DNA from: Procambarus clarkii
Taxonomy: Eukaryota; Arthropoda; Malacostraca; Decapoda; Cambaridae
Assembly: GCF_040958095.1 (NCBI RefSeq)
Contig: NC_091216.1
Location: 3,086,149-3,150,148, forward strand
Length of the DNA: 64,000 nucleotides
Reading direction: 5' to 3'
Shown: positions 46,432 to 57,975 of the stretch, piece by piece
How the letters are laid out: each line of letters begins with the position of its first letter
How positions within the stretch are numbered: the first letter of the stretch is position 1
Position numbers and translations under genes: made by a program
The notes under the pieces: model-generated
Seen by the model: only the letters and a program-made list of their open reading frames with translations
Told to the model about the DNA's origin: nothing
Databases searched by the model: none

Positions 46432-49400
46432 TTCATGTTTAACAAATTTGTTATCTTTTTATTCTAGCATTGTTGAGGCAGTTGATAGTGGTAAGGATTG
46501 CGATGTTGTATACCTTGACTTTAGCAAAGCTTTTGATACAGTGCCACATGAAAGACTGATTAAAAAAATAGAGTCTCATGGTATTGGGGGTGCTATATTA
46601 AGCTGGATTAGGGCATGGCTATACCAAAGGAAACAGAGAGTTAGTATAAATGGAATCAAGTCAGAGTGGGAAAATGTTGTAAGTGGAGTGCCTCAAGGCT
46701 CTGTCCTGGGACCTCTGTTGTTTATAATATATATAAATGATTTAGATTCAGGTTTGAGTAGCAACATTTGCAAATTTGCCGATGATACGAAAATCGGTAG
46801 GGAAATTAATTCGGAGGAGGACTCACTATCACTTCAAGTTGATCTAGATAGGGTTTTGAAATGGTCAAAGGATTGGCAGATGCAGTTTAATGCTGATAAA
46901 TGTAAAGTTCTGAGGTTAGGTAATGATGATAGAGTTACAAGATACGAGCTAGATGGTGTTGTGATTGCGAAGTCGGATTGCGAAAGGGATCTGGGAGTTA
47001 TGATTAGTAAGAATTTAAAACAAAAGGATCAATGCATAAATGTTCGTAATAAGGCAAATCGGACACTTGGATTTATTAATCGCAGCGTTAGTAACAAGAC
47101 ACCTGGTGTGGTTCTCAAGCTATATCTTGCTCTAGTAGGCCCCATTTAGATTATGCAGTTCAGTTTTGGTCGCCATATTATAGAATGGATATAAATTCAC
47201 TTGAACGTGTCCAGCGTAGGATGACTAAGTTAATTCCCCAAATTAGAAATCTTTCATATGAAGAAAGATTAACAAAGCTTAAGTTGCATTCACTGGAAAG
47301 GCGAAGAGTTAGGGGTGACATGATAGAGGTTTACAAGTGGGTGAATGGACATAACAAAGGGGATATTAATAGGGTATTAAAAGTATCAACACAAGACAGA
47401 ACACGAAACAATGGGTATAAATTGGATAAGTTTAGATTTAGGAAAGACTTGGGTAAATACTGGTTCAGTAACAGGGTTGTTGATTTGTGGAACCAATTGC
47501 CGCGTAACATTGTGGAGGTGGGGTCCCTCGATTTCATGTTTAACAAATTTGTTATCTTTTTATTCTAGCATTGTTGAGGCAGTTGATAGTGGTAAGGATT
47601 GCGATGTTGTATACCTTGACTTTAGCAAAGCTTTTGATACAGTGCCACATGAAAGACTGATTAAAAAAATAGAGTCTCATGGTATTGGGGGTGCTATATT
47701 AAGCTGGATTAGGGCATGGCTATACCAAAGGAAACAGAGAGTTAGTATAAATGGAATCAAGTCAGAGTGGGAAAATGTTGTAAGTGGAGTGCCTCAAGGC
47801 TCTGTCCTGGGACCTCTGTTGTTTATAATATATATAAATGATTTAGATTCAGGTTTGAGTAGCAACATTTGCAAATTTGCCGATGATACGAAAATCGGTA
47901 GGGAAATTAATTCGGAGGAGGACTCACTATCACTTCAAGTTGATCTAGATAGGGTTTTGAAATGGTCAAAGGATTGGCAGATGCAGTTTAATGCTGATAA
48001 ATGTAAAGTTCTGAGGTTAGGTAATGATGATAGAGTTACAAGATACGAGCTAGATGGTGTTGTGATTGCGAAGTCGGATTGCGAAAGGGATCTGGGAGTT
48101 ATGATTAGTAAGAATTTAAAACAAAAGGATCAATGCATAAATGTTCGTAATAAGGCAAATCGGACACTTGGATTTATTAATCGCAGCGTTAGTAACAAGA
48201 CACCTGGTGTGGTTCTCAAGCTATATCTTGCTCTAGTAGGCCCCATTTAGATTATGCAGTTCAGTTTTGGTCGCCATATTATAGAATGGATATAAATTCA
48301 CTTGAACGTGTCCAGCGTAGGATGACTAAGTTAATTCCCCAAATTAGAAATCTTTCATATGAAGAAAGATTAACAAAGCTTAAGTTGCATTCACTGGAAA
48401 GGCGAAGAGTTAGGGGTGACATGATAGAGGTTTACAAGTGGGTGAATGGACATAACAAAGGGGATATTAATAGGGTATTAAAAGTATCAACACAAGACAG
48501 AACACGAAACAATGGGTATAAATTGGATAAGTTTAGATTTAGGAAAGACTTGGGTAAATACTGGTTCAGTAACAGGGTTGTTGATTTGTGGAACCAATTG
48601 CCGCGTAACATTGTGGAGGTGGGGTCCCTCGATTTCATGTTTAACAAATTTGTTATCTTTTTATTCTAGCATTGTTGAGGCAGTTGATAGTGGTAAGGAT
48701 TGCGATGTTGTATACCTTGACTTTAGCAAAGCTTTTGATACAGTGCCACATGAAAGACTGATTAAAAAAATAGAGTCTCATGGTATTGGGGGTGCTATAT
48801 TAAGCTGGATTAGGGCATGGCTATACCAAAGGAAACAGAGAGTTAGTATAAATGGAATCAAGTCAGAGTGGGAAAATGTTGTAAGTGGAGTGCCTCAAGG
48901 CTCTGTCCTGGGACCTCTGTTGTTTATAATATATATAAATGATTTAGATTCAGGTTTGAGTAGCAACATTTGCAAATTTGCCGATGATACGAAAATCGGT
49001 AGGGAAATTAATTCGGAGGAGGACTCACTATCACTTCAAGTTGATCTAGATAGGGTTTTGAAATGGTCAAAGGATTGGCAGATGCAGTTTAATGCTGATA
49101 AATGTAAAGTTCTGAGGTTAGGTAATGATGATAGAGTTACAAGATACGAGCTAGATGGTGTTGTGATTGCGAAGTCGGATTGCGAAAGGGATCTGGGAGT
49201 TATGATTAGTAAGAATTTAAAACAAAAGGATCAATGCATAAATGTTCGTAATAAGGCAAATCGGACACTTGGATTTATTAATCGCAGCGTTAGTAACAAG
49301 ACACCTGGTGTGGTTCTCAAGCTATATCTTGCTCTAGTTAGGCCCCATTTAGATTATGCAGTTCAGTTTTGGTCGCCATATTATAGAATGGATATAAATT

Positions 49401-49858
49401 CACTTGAACGTGTCCAGCGTAGGATGACTAAGTTAATTCCCCAAATTAGAAATCTTTCATATGAAGAAAGATTAACAAAGCTTAAGTTGCATTCACTGGA
49501 AAGGCGAAGAGTTAGGGGTGACATGATAGAGGTTTACAAGTGGATGAATGGACATAACCGGGGGGATATTAATAGGGTATTAAAAGTATCAACACAGGAC
49601 AGAACACGAAACAATGGATATAAATTGGATAAGTTTAGATTTAGGAAAGACTTGGGTAAATACTGGTTCAGTAACAGGGTTGTTGATTTGTGGAACCAAT
49701 TGCCGCGTAACATTGTGGAGGTGGGGTCCCTCGATTGTTTCAAGCACGGGTTGGACAAGTATATGAGTGGGATTGGGTGGTTATAGAATAGGAGCTGCCT
49801 CGTATGGGCCAATAGGCCTTCTGCAGTTACCTTTGTTCTTATGTTCTTATGTTCTTAT
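46432..49858 (+). repeat. Tandem array of a partial CR1 (1,101-bp unit, 3 copies)
   Basis: Units 46,432-47,532 and 47,533-48,633 are each 1,101 bp, and 48,634-49,735 is 1,102 bp. Each runs from the RT fingers (TTCATGTTTAAC) to near the ORF2 end (CCTCGAT), where it jumps to the next. The translated products of units 1 and 2 are identical. Both have the same 1-bp deletion (CTAGTAGGCCCC at about 47,133 and 48,234) that ends the frame; the third lacks it and continues to the true 3' end with octamer tail at 49,858. The join shows only 1 bp of microhomology. This is a tandem segmental duplication, or an assembly repeat error. Confidence 0.9.
48512..49786 (+). pseudogene. CR1 RT, last tandem unit (longest open frame of the array)
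   Basis: A 424-codon open frame crosses the chimeric join and then reads [20 protein letters not shown], motif A ([10 protein letters not shown]), motif B ([14 protein letters not shown]), motif C (FADDTKI) and the complete thumb ([40 protein letters not shown]) to the stop at 49,786. The endonuclease and RT fingers are missing and the N-terminal 50 codons come from another part of the element, so it is not a functional ORF2. Confidence 0.85.
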
Positions 49859-49972
49859 GATTGTTTCAAGCATGGGTTGGACATGTATATGAGTGGGATT
49901 GGGTGGTTATAAATAGGAGCTGCCTCGTATGGGCCAACAGGCCTTCTGCAGTTGCCTTTGTTCTTATGTTCT
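49859..49972 (+). mobile_element. CR1 3'-terminal fragment (114 bp)
   Basis: The last codons and UTR of a distinct CR1 (TATAAATAGGAGCTGCC, CCAACAGGCC variant), joined directly to the octamer tail of the previous copy. It ends in its own octamer tail. Confidence 0.85.
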
Positions 49973-51567
49973 TAAGTCAGAGTGGGAAAATGTTGTAAGT
50001 GGGGTGCCTCAGGGCTCTGTCCTGGGACCTCTGTTGTTTATAATATATATAAATGATTTAGATTCAGGTTTGAGTAGCAACATTTGCAAATTTGCCGATG
50101 ATACGAAAATCGGTAAGGAAATTAATTCGGAGGAGGACTCACTATCACTTCAAGTTGATCTAGATAGGGTTTTGAAATGGTCGAAGGATTGGCAGATGCA
50201 GTTTAATGCTGATAAATGTAAAGTTCTGAGGTTAGGTAATGATGATAGAGTTACAAGATACGAGCTAGATGGTGTTGAGATTGCGAAGTCGAATTGCGAA
50301 AGGGATCTGGGAGTTATGATTAGTAAGAATTTAAAACAAAAGGATCAATGCATAAATGTTCGTAATAAGGCAAATCGGACACTTGGATTTATTAATCGCA
50401 GCGTTAGTAACAAGACACCTGGTGTGGTTCTCAAGCTATATCTTGCGATAGTTAGGCCCCATTTAGATTATGCAGTTCAGTTTTGGTCGCCATATTAGGG
50501 GTGCTATATTAAGCTGGATTAGGGCATGGCTATACCAAAGAAAACAGAGAGTTAGTATAAATGGAATCAAGTCAGAGTGGGAAAATGTTGTAAGTGGAGT
50601 GCCTCAAGGCTCTGTCCTGGGACCTCTGTTGTTTATAATATATATAAATGATTTAGATTCAGGTTTGAGTAGCAACATTTGCAAATTTGCCGATGATACG
50701 AAAATCGGTAGGGAAATTAATTCGGAGGAGGACTCACTATCACTTCAAGTTGATCTAGATAGGGTTTTGAAATGGTCAAAGGATTGGCAGATGCAGTTTA
50801 ATGCTGATAAATGTAAAGTTCTGAGGTTAGGTAATGATGATAGAGTTACAAGATACGAGCTAGATGGTGTTGTGATTGCGAAGTCGGATTGCGAAAGGGA
50901 TCTGGGAGTTATGATTAGTAAGAATTTAAAACAAAAGGATCAATGCATAAATGTTCGTAATAAGGCAAATCGGACACTTGGATTTATTAATCGCAGCGTT
51001 AGTAACAAGACACCTGGTGTGGTTCTCAAGCTATATCTTGCTCTAGTTAGGCCCCATTTAGATTATGCAGTTCAGTTTTGGTCGCCATATTATAGAATGG
51101 ATATAAATTCACTTGAACGTGTCCAGCGTAGGATGACTAAGTTAATTCCCCAAATTAGAAATCTTTCATATGAAGAAAGATTAACAAAGCTTAAGTTGCA
51201 TTCACTGGAAAGGCGAAGAGTTAGGGGTGACATGATAGAGGTTTACAAGTGGATGAATGGACATAACCGGGGGGATATTAATAGGGTATTAAAAGTATCA
51301 ACACAGGACAGAACACGAAACAATGGATATAAATTGGATAAGTTTAGATTTAGGAAAGACTTGGGTAAATACTGGTTCAGTAACAGGGTTGTTGATTTGT
51401 GGAACCAATTGCCGCGTAACATTGTGGAGGTGGGGTCCCTCGATTGTTTCAAGCACGGGTTGGACAAGTATATGAGTGGGATTGGGTGGTTATAGAATAG
51501 GAGCTGCCTCGTATGGGCCAATAGGCCTTCTGCAGTTACCTTTGTTCTTATGTTCTTATGTTCTTAT
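49973..51567 (+). mobile_element. Two CR1 segments joined head to tail
   Basis: 49,973-50,498 spans the motif B region to the thumb (ends GTCGCCATATTA). 50,499-51,567 restarts upstream of motif B (GGGGTGCTATATTAAGC) and runs to the 3' end and tail. The first segment has its own variants (IGKEINSEED, VEIAKSNCERD), so this is a join between different copies rather than a recent duplication. The 341-codon frame at 50,470-51,495 keeps motifs B and C and the thumb but lacks motif A. Confidence 0.85.
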
Positions 51568-53808
51568 TATAGAATGGATATAAATTCACTTGAATTCACA
51601 AAATTCACTTAGGCTATTCAATAATAGCCTAAGAAATTTTTTGGGTCAAATTCATTGGAAAGGCTTGGGTATGGGGTGTGGGCCGGTCTTGGAGCGAGAC
51701 ATGAACCCAGCGATAGGTGACTTAAATGGGGATTTCGATGTGGATTCAATATATAACTTATTTAAGAATATTCTAAACAAAGCACAGGAACGTAGTATAC
51801 CATACAAATTGAATAGATCGTATACTAATGACCCAAAGTGGATAACAAAGAATTTGAAGAACCTTATAGGTAAAAAGAGAGCTTGGTACAAAAGGATTAA
51901 AAATGGGGAGGTCACTTTAGAACAGGAATTCGTACAACTGGTTAGAAATGTTAAAAAAGAGATAAGGAAAGCAAAAAGAAACTATGAAGTTCGCATAGCA
52001 GGGCAAGCAAAGACAAATCCTAAAGGGTTTTTTTCAGTTATATCGTACTAAGACTAGGGAAAGGATAGGTCCATTAAAAACTGAGACAGGTCAAATAACA
52101 GATAGTGATGAAGAGATGAGTAGTATTTTTAATAAATATTTTGTATCTGTATTTACTAAAGAGGAACTTAACAATATGCCTTCAGCCGAACAAGTCTATG
52201 TGGGTGGGGACGAGGACAGGTTGACGAGTTTAGCAGTTACCAGGGAGGATGTTCTTAAACAAATAGTAAAACTCAAACCAAACAAATCCCCAGGGCCGGA
52301 TGAAGTGTTTGCTAGGGTGCTTAAAGAATGCAAAGAGGAGCTTTGTGACCCACTGTCAACCATATTTAATAAATCAATAGAGTCAGGCAGAGTGCCAGAG
52401 TTTTGGAAAGTTGCTAATGTGATACCAGTTTTTAAGAAAGGAGATAGATCACTTGCGTCTAACTATCGACCAATTAGCCTAACGTCTATTGTGGGAAAGT
52501 TACTCGAATCTATAATAGCAAATAAAATTCGTCTTCATCTTGAAAAACATAAATTAATAATTGAGTCGCAACATGGTTTTATAAATGGCCGTTCATGTTT
52601 AACAAATTTGTTATCTTTTTATTCTAGCATTGTTGAGGCAGTTGATAGTGGTAAGGATTGCGATGTTGTATACCTTGAATTTAGCAAAGCTTTTGATACA
52701 GTGCCACATGAAAGACTGATTAAAAAAATAGAGTCTCATGGTATTGGGGGTGCTATATTAAGCTGGATTAGGGCATGGCTATACCAAAGGAAACAGAGAG
52801 TTAGTATAAATGGAATCAAGTCAGAGTGGGAAAATGTTGTAAGTGGAGTGCCTCAAGGCTCTGTCCTGGGACCTCTGTTGTTTATAATATATATAAATGA
52901 TTTAGATTCAGGTTTGAGTAGCAACATTTGCAAATTTGCCGATGATACGAAAATCGGTAGGGAAATTAATTCGGAGGAGGACTCACTATCACTTCAAGTT
53001 GATCTAGATAGGGTTTTGAAATGGTCAAAGGATTGGCAGATGCAGTTTAATGCTGATAAATGTAAAGTTCTGAGGTTAGGTAATGATGATAGAGTTACAA
53101 GATACGAGCTAGATGGTGTTGTGATTGCGAAGTCGGATTGCGAAAGGGATCTGGGAGTTATGATTAGTAAGAATTTAAAACAAAAGGATCAATGCATAAA
53201 TGTTCGTAATAAGGCAAATCGGACACTTGGATTTATTAATCGCAGCGTTAGTAACAAGACACCTGGTGTGGTTCTCAAGCTATATCTTGCTCTAGTAGGC
53301 CCCATTTAGATTATGCAGTTCAGTTTTGGTCGCCATATTATAGAATGGATATAAATTCACTTGAACGTGTCCAGCGTAGGATGACTAAGTTAATTCCCCA
53401 AATTAGAAATCTTTCATATGAAGAAAGATTAACAAAGCTTAAGTTGCATTCACTGGAAAGGCGAAGAGTTAGGGGTGACATGATAGAGGTTTACAAGTGG
53501 ATGAATGGACATAACCGGGGGGATATTAATAGGGTATTAAAAGTATCAACACAGGACAGAACACGAAACAATGGATATAAATTGGATAAGTTTAGATTTA
53601 GGAAAGACTTGGGTAAATACTGGTTCAGTAACAGGGTTGTTGATTTGTGGAACCAATTGCCGCGTAACATTGTGGAGGTGGGGTCCCTCGATTGTTTCAA
53701 GCACGGGTTGGACAAGTATATGAGTGGGATTGGGTGGTTATAGAATAGGAGCTGCCTCGTATGGGCCAATAGGCCTTCTGCAGTTACCTTTGTTCTTATG
53801 TTCTTATG
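51568..53808 (+). mobile_element. CR1 copy with linker, RT and 3' end
   Basis: After a 28-bp CR1 scrap (TATAGAATGGATATAAATTC) and a 10-bp snap-back hairpin (TTAGGCTATT/AATAGCCTAA, 51,609-51,632), a plus copy begins in the endonuclease-RT linker (51,621) and runs to the octamer tail at about 53,808. Confidence 0.85.
51620..53743 (+). pseudogene. CR1 ORF2 linker and RT with catalytic change
   Basis: The reading starts in the linker (SLRNFLGQIHWKGLGMG) and continues to KTNPKGFF, where a frame break occurs (about 52,030-52,050). The RT proper (from 52,116) has intact fingers (PNKSPGPDEVFARVLKECKE). Motif A reads [13 protein letters not shown]: the catalytic Asp is Glu (GAA at about 52,678). Motifs B and C are normal. 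The 1-bp deletion at about 53,295 (same as in tandem units 1 and 2) ends the frame; the thumb continues from 53,345 to the stop at 53,743. It is inactive. Confidence 0.88.
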
Positions 53809-54755
53809 TTAACGTGTCCAGCGTAGGATAAGAACATAAGAACATAAGAACAAAGGTAACTGCAGAAGGCCTATTGGCCCATACGAGGCAGCTCCTATTC
53901 TATAACCACCCAATCCCACTCATATACTTGTCCAACCCGTGCTTGAAACAATCGAGGGACCCCACCTCCACAATGTTACGCGGCAATTGGTTCCACAAAT
54001 CAACAACCCTGTTACTGAACCAGTATTTACCCAAGTCTTTCCTAAATCTAAACTTATCCAATTTATATCCATTGTTTCGTGTTCTGTCCTGTGTTGATAC
54101 TTTTAATACCCTATTAATATCCCCCCGGTTATGTCCATTCATCCACTTGTAAACCTCTATCATGTCACCCCTAACTCTTCGCCTTTCCAGTGAATGCAAC
54201 TTAAGCTTTGTTAATCTTTCTTCATATGAAAGATTTCTAATTTGGGGAATTAACTTAGTCATCCTACGCTGGACACGTTCAAGTGAATTTATATCCATTC
54301 TATAATATGGCGACCAAAACTGAACTGCATAATCTAAATGGGGCCTAACTAGAGCAAGATATAGCTTGAGAACCACACCAGGTGTCTTGTTACTAACGCT
54401 GCGATTAATAAATCCAAGTGTCCGATTTGCCTTATTACGAACATTTATGCATTGATCCTTTTGTTTTAAATTCTTACTAATCATAACTCCCAGATCCCTT
54501 TCGCAATCCGACTTCGCAATCACAACACCATCTAGCTCGTATCTTGTAACTCTATCATCATTACCTAACCTCAGAACTTTACATTTATCAGCATTAAACT
54601 GCATCTGCCAATCCTTTGACCATTTCAAAACCCTATCTAGATCAACTTGAAGTGATAGTGAGTCCTCCTCCGAATTAATTTCCCTACCGATTTTCGTATC
54701 ATCGGCAAATTTGCAAATGTTGCTACTCAAACCTGAATCTAAATCATTTATATAG
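53809..54755 (-). pseudogene. CR1 copy, minus (RT motif C to 3' end)
   Basis: A 20-bp plus CR1 scrap (AACGTGTCCAGCGTAGGAT) is followed by the reversed octamer tail (53,829) and a minus copy whose coding part (54,730-53,900) starts at SSNICKFADDTKI and runs intact to the C-terminus (276 codons). It is 5'-truncated just upstream of motif C at about 54,755, where a plus copy begins. Confidence 0.88.
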
Positions 54756-56705
54756 GTAAAAAGAGAGCTTGGTACAAAAGGATTAAAAATGGGGAGGTCA
54801 CTGTACGAACAGGAATTCGTACAACTGGTTAGAAATGTTAAAAAAGAGATAAGGAAAGCAAAAAGAAACTATGAAGTTCGCATAGCAGGGCAAGCAAAGA
54901 CAAATCCTAAAGGGTTTTTTCAGTTACATCGTACTAAGACTAGGGAAAGGATAGGTCCATTAAAAACTGAGACAGGTCAAATAACAGATAGTGATGAAGA
55001 GATGAGTAGTATTTTTAATAAATATTTTGTATCTGTATTTACTAAAGAGGAACTTAACAATATGCCTTCAGCCGAACAAGTCTATGTGGGTGGGGACGAG
55101 GACAGGTTGACGAGTTTAGCAGTTACCAGGGAGGATGTTCTTAAACAAATAGTAAAACTCAAACCAAACAAATCCCCAGGGCCGGATGAAGTGTTTGCCA
55201 GGGTGCTTAAAGAATGCAAAGAGGAGCTTTGTGACCCACTGTCAACCATATTTAATAAATCAATAGAGTCAGGCAGAGTGCCAGAGTTTTGGAAAGTTGC
55301 TAATGTGATACCAGTTTTTAAGAAAGGAGATAGATCACTTGCGTCTAACTATCGACCAATTAGCCTAACGTCTATTGTGGGAAAGTTACTCGAATCTATA
55401 ATAGCAAATAAAATTCGTCTTCATCTTGAAAAACATAAATTAATAATTGAGTCGCAACATGGTTTTATAAATGGCCGTTCATGTTTAACAAATTTGTTAT
55501 CTTTTTATTCTAGCATTGTTGAGGCAGTTGATAGTGGTAAGGATTGCGATGTTGTATACCTTGACTTTAGCAAAGCTTTTGATACAGTGCCACATGAAAG
55601 ACTGATTAAAAAAATAGAGTCTCATGGTATTGGGGGTGCTATATTAAGCTGGATTAGGGCATGGCTATACCAAAGGAAACAGAGAGTTAGTATAAATGGA
55701 ATCAAGTCAGAGTGGGAAAATGTTGTAAGTGGAGTGCCTCAAGGCTCTGTCCTGGGACCTCTGTTGTTTATAATATATATAAATGATTTAGATTCAGGTT
55801 TGAGTAGCAACATTTGCAAATTTGCCGATGATACGAAAATCGGTAGGGAAATTAATTCGGAGGAGGACTCACTATCACTTCAAGTTGATCTAAATAGGGT
55901 TTTGAAATGGTCAAAGGATTGGCAGATGCAGTTTAATGCTGATAAATGTAAAGTTCTGAGGTTAGGTAATGATGATAGAGTTACAAGATACGAGCTAGAT
56001 GGTGTTGTGATTGCGAAGTCGGATTGCGAAAGGGATCTGGGAGTTATGATTAGTAAGAATTTAAAACAAAAGGATCAATGCATAAATGTTCGTAATAAGG
56101 CAAATCGGACACTTGGATTTATTAATCGCAGCGTTAGTAACAAGACACCTGGTGTGGTTCTCAAGCTATATCTTGCTCTAGTTAGGCCCCATTTAGATTA
56201 TGCAGTTCAGTTTTGGTCGCCATATTATAGAATGGATATAAATTCACTTGAACGTGTCCAGCGTAGGATGACTAAGTTAATTCCCCAAATTAGAAATCTT
56301 TCATATGAAGAAAGATTAACAAAGCTTAAGTTGCATTCACTGGAAAGGCGAAGAGTTAGGGGTGACATGATAGAGGTTTACAAGTGGATGAATGGACATA
56401 ACCGGGGGGATATTAATAGGGTATTAAAAGTATCAACACAGGACAGAACACGAAACAATGGATATAAATTGGATAAGTTTAGATTTAGGAAAGACTTGGG
56501 TAAATACTGGTTCAGTAACAGGGTTGTTGATTTGTGGAACCAATTGCCGCGTAACATTGTGGAGGTGGGGTCCCTCGATTGTTTCAAGCACGGGTTGGAC
56601 AAGTATATGAGTGGGATTGGGTGGTTATAGAATAGGAGCTGCCTCGTATGGGCCAATAGGCCTTCTGCAGTTACCTTTGTTCTTATGTTCTTATGTTCTT
56701 ATATA
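54755..56705 (+). mobile_element. CR1 copy, plus, with longest intact RT
   Basis: Starts in the linker (AGGTAAAAAGAGAGCTTGG) and reaches the stop at 56,630, the 3' UTR and the octamer tail (to about 56,703). Its sequence is nearly identical to the copy at 59,448-62,799, so it is young. Confidence 0.9.
54789..56630 (+). CDS. CR1 ORF2 fragment: complete reverse transcriptase domain
   Basis: A 613-codon open frame without breaks: linker (QEFVQLVRNVKKEIRKAKRN), RT fingers (NKSPGPDEVFARVLKECKE, about residues 133-155; NYRPISLTSIVGKLLE), motif A ([18 protein letters not shown]), motif B ([20 protein letters not shown]), motif C (FADDTKI) and the CR1-type thumb with LERRRVRGDMIEVYKWMN. All catalytic aspartates are present. 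The apurinic endonuclease is missing (5' truncation at 54,755), so it cannot self-mobilise, but the RT could be functional if expressed. A VDLNRVL variant distinguishes it from the other copies (VDLDRVL). The apparent start at 54,789 is not a natural start. Confidence 0.88.
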   Translation: MGRSLYEQEFVQLVRNVKKEIRKAKRNYEVRIAGQAKTNPKGFFQLHRTKTRERIGPLKTETGQITDSDEEMSSIFNKYFVSVFTKEELNNMPSAEQVYVGGDEDRLTSLAVTREDVLKQIVKLKPNKSPGPDEVFARVLKECKEELCDPLSTIFNKSIESGRVPEFWKVANVIPVFKKGDRSLASNYRPISLTSIVGKLLESIIANKIRLHLEKHKLIIESQHGFINGRSCLTNLLSFYSSIVEAVDSGKDCDVVYLDFSKAFDTVPHERLIKKIESHGIGGAILSWIRAWLYQRKQRVSINGIKSEWENVVSGVPQGSVLGPLLFIIYINDLDSGLSSNICKFADDTKIGREINSEEDSLSLQVDLNRVLKWSKDWQMQFNADKCKVLRLGNDDRVTRYELDGVVIAKSDCERDLGVMISKNLKQKDQCINVRNKANRTLGFINRSVSNKTPGVVLKLYLALVRPHLDYAVQFWSPYYRMDINSLERVQRRMTKLIPQIRNLSYEERLTKLKLHSLERRRVRGDMIEVYKWMNGHNRGDINRVLKVSTQDRTRNNGYKLDKFRFRKDLGKYWFSNRVVDLWNQLPRNIVEVGSLDCFKHGLDKYMSGIGWL

Positions 56706-57397
56706 TATTATGAACAACAGAGGTCCCAGGACAGAGCCTTGAGGCACTCCACTTACAACATTTTCCCACTCTGACTTGATTCCATTTATACTAACTCTCT
56801 GTTTCCTTTGGTATAGCCATGCCCTAATCCAGCTTAATATAGCACCCCCAATACCATGAGACTCTATTTTTTTAATCAGTCTTTCATGTGGCACTGTATC
56901 AAAAGCTTTGCTAAAGTCAAGGTATACAACATCGCAATCCTTACCACTATCAACTGCCTCAACAATAGGATGACTAAGTTAATTCCCCAAATTAGAAATC
57001 TTTCATATGAAGAAAGATTAACAAAGCTTAAGTTGCATTCGCTGGAAAGGCGAAGAGTTAGGGGTGACATGATAGAGGTTTACAAGTGGGTGAATGGACA
57101 TAACAAAGGGGATATTAATAGGGTATTGAAAGTATCAACACAAGACAGAACACGAAACAATGGGTATAAATTGGATAAGTTTAGATTTAGGAAAGACTTT
57201 GGTAAATATTGGTTCAGTAACAGGGTTGTTGATTTGTGGAACCAATTACCGCGTAACGTGCTGGAGGTGGGGTCCCTCGATTGTTTCAAGCGCGGGTTGG
57301 ACAAGTATATGAGTGGGATTGGGTGGTAATAAATAGGAGCTGCCTCGTATGGGCCAATAGGCCTTCTGCAGTTGCCTTTGTTCTTATGTTCTTATGT
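56700..57397 (+). mobile_element. CR1 insertion with inverted 5' segment (twin-primed)
   Basis: 56,700-56,966 is antisense CR1, from the motif B region back to the motif A region. It switches at AACAAT/AGGATGACTAAG to sense CR1 (56,967-57,397) running to the 3' octamer tail. Inverted 5' part, sense 3' part and a deletion between them are what twin priming produces. The left end abuts the octamer tail of the preceding copy. Confidence 0.8.
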
Positions 57398-57774
57398 TTA
57401 AGCACCCTGGCAAACACTTCATCCGGCCCTGGGGATTTGTTTGGTTTTAGTTTTTCTAATTGTTTAATTACATCCTCCCTGGTAACTGCTAAACTAGTCA
57501 ACCTGTCCTCATCCCCACCTTCATAGACTTGTTCGGCTGAAAGCATATTGTTAAGTTCTTCTTTAGTAAATAATAGATATAAAATATTTGTTAAAAATAC
57601 TACTCATCTCCTTGTCATTATCCGTTATTTGACCTGTCTCAGATTTTTATGGACCTATCCTTTCCCTCGTCTTAGCCTTAAATTAGAAATCTTTCATATG
57701 AAGAAAGATTAACAAAGCTTAAGTTGCATTCACTGGAAAGGCGAAGAGTTAGGGGTAACATGATAGAGTTTTGA
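57398..57774 (+). mobile_element. Second inverted/sense CR1 pair, truncated
   Basis: 57,398-57,676 is antisense (RT fingers to linker) and 57,677-57,770 is sense (AATTAGAAATCTTTCATATG...GGGGTAACATGATAGAG). It has the same layout as the preceding insertion; the 3' end was lost where a tRNA-derived foldback begins. Confidence 0.7.
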
Positions 57775-57975
57775 TAGGGCCGTGACGAGGATTTGAACCT
57801 GCGTCCGGGAGCATCCCAGACACTGCCTTAATCGACTGAGCTACGACAGGGTAAAAGGGTTGAAACCGAAGTTCGACTGAACTTACTGGATCCCGTAGCC
57901 TTGGCACAAACCAAGCTTTTACACAACCCCTCGGAGAGGCTACGGGATCCAGTAAGCTCAGTCGAACTTCGGTTT
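57775..57975 (-). mobile_element. tRNA-derived foldback SINE, truncated
   Basis: A minus tRNA-like unit (GGCCGTGACGAGGATTTGAACC...TACGACAGGG) is followed by the leader and an inverted leader (GGATCCAGTAAGCTCAGTCG). It stops at GAACTTCGGTTT, where LINE-A sequence starts. A compensatory change keeps the leader hairpin (AAGTTCGACTGAACTT). Confidence 0.75.

Noticed and set aside
49534-49812. A conserved 92-codon antisense ORF starting MAHTRQLLFYNH, repeated in many CR1 copies
   Set aside because: It lies antisense to the RT C-terminus and 3' UTR; its conservation is explained by the near-identity of the copies.
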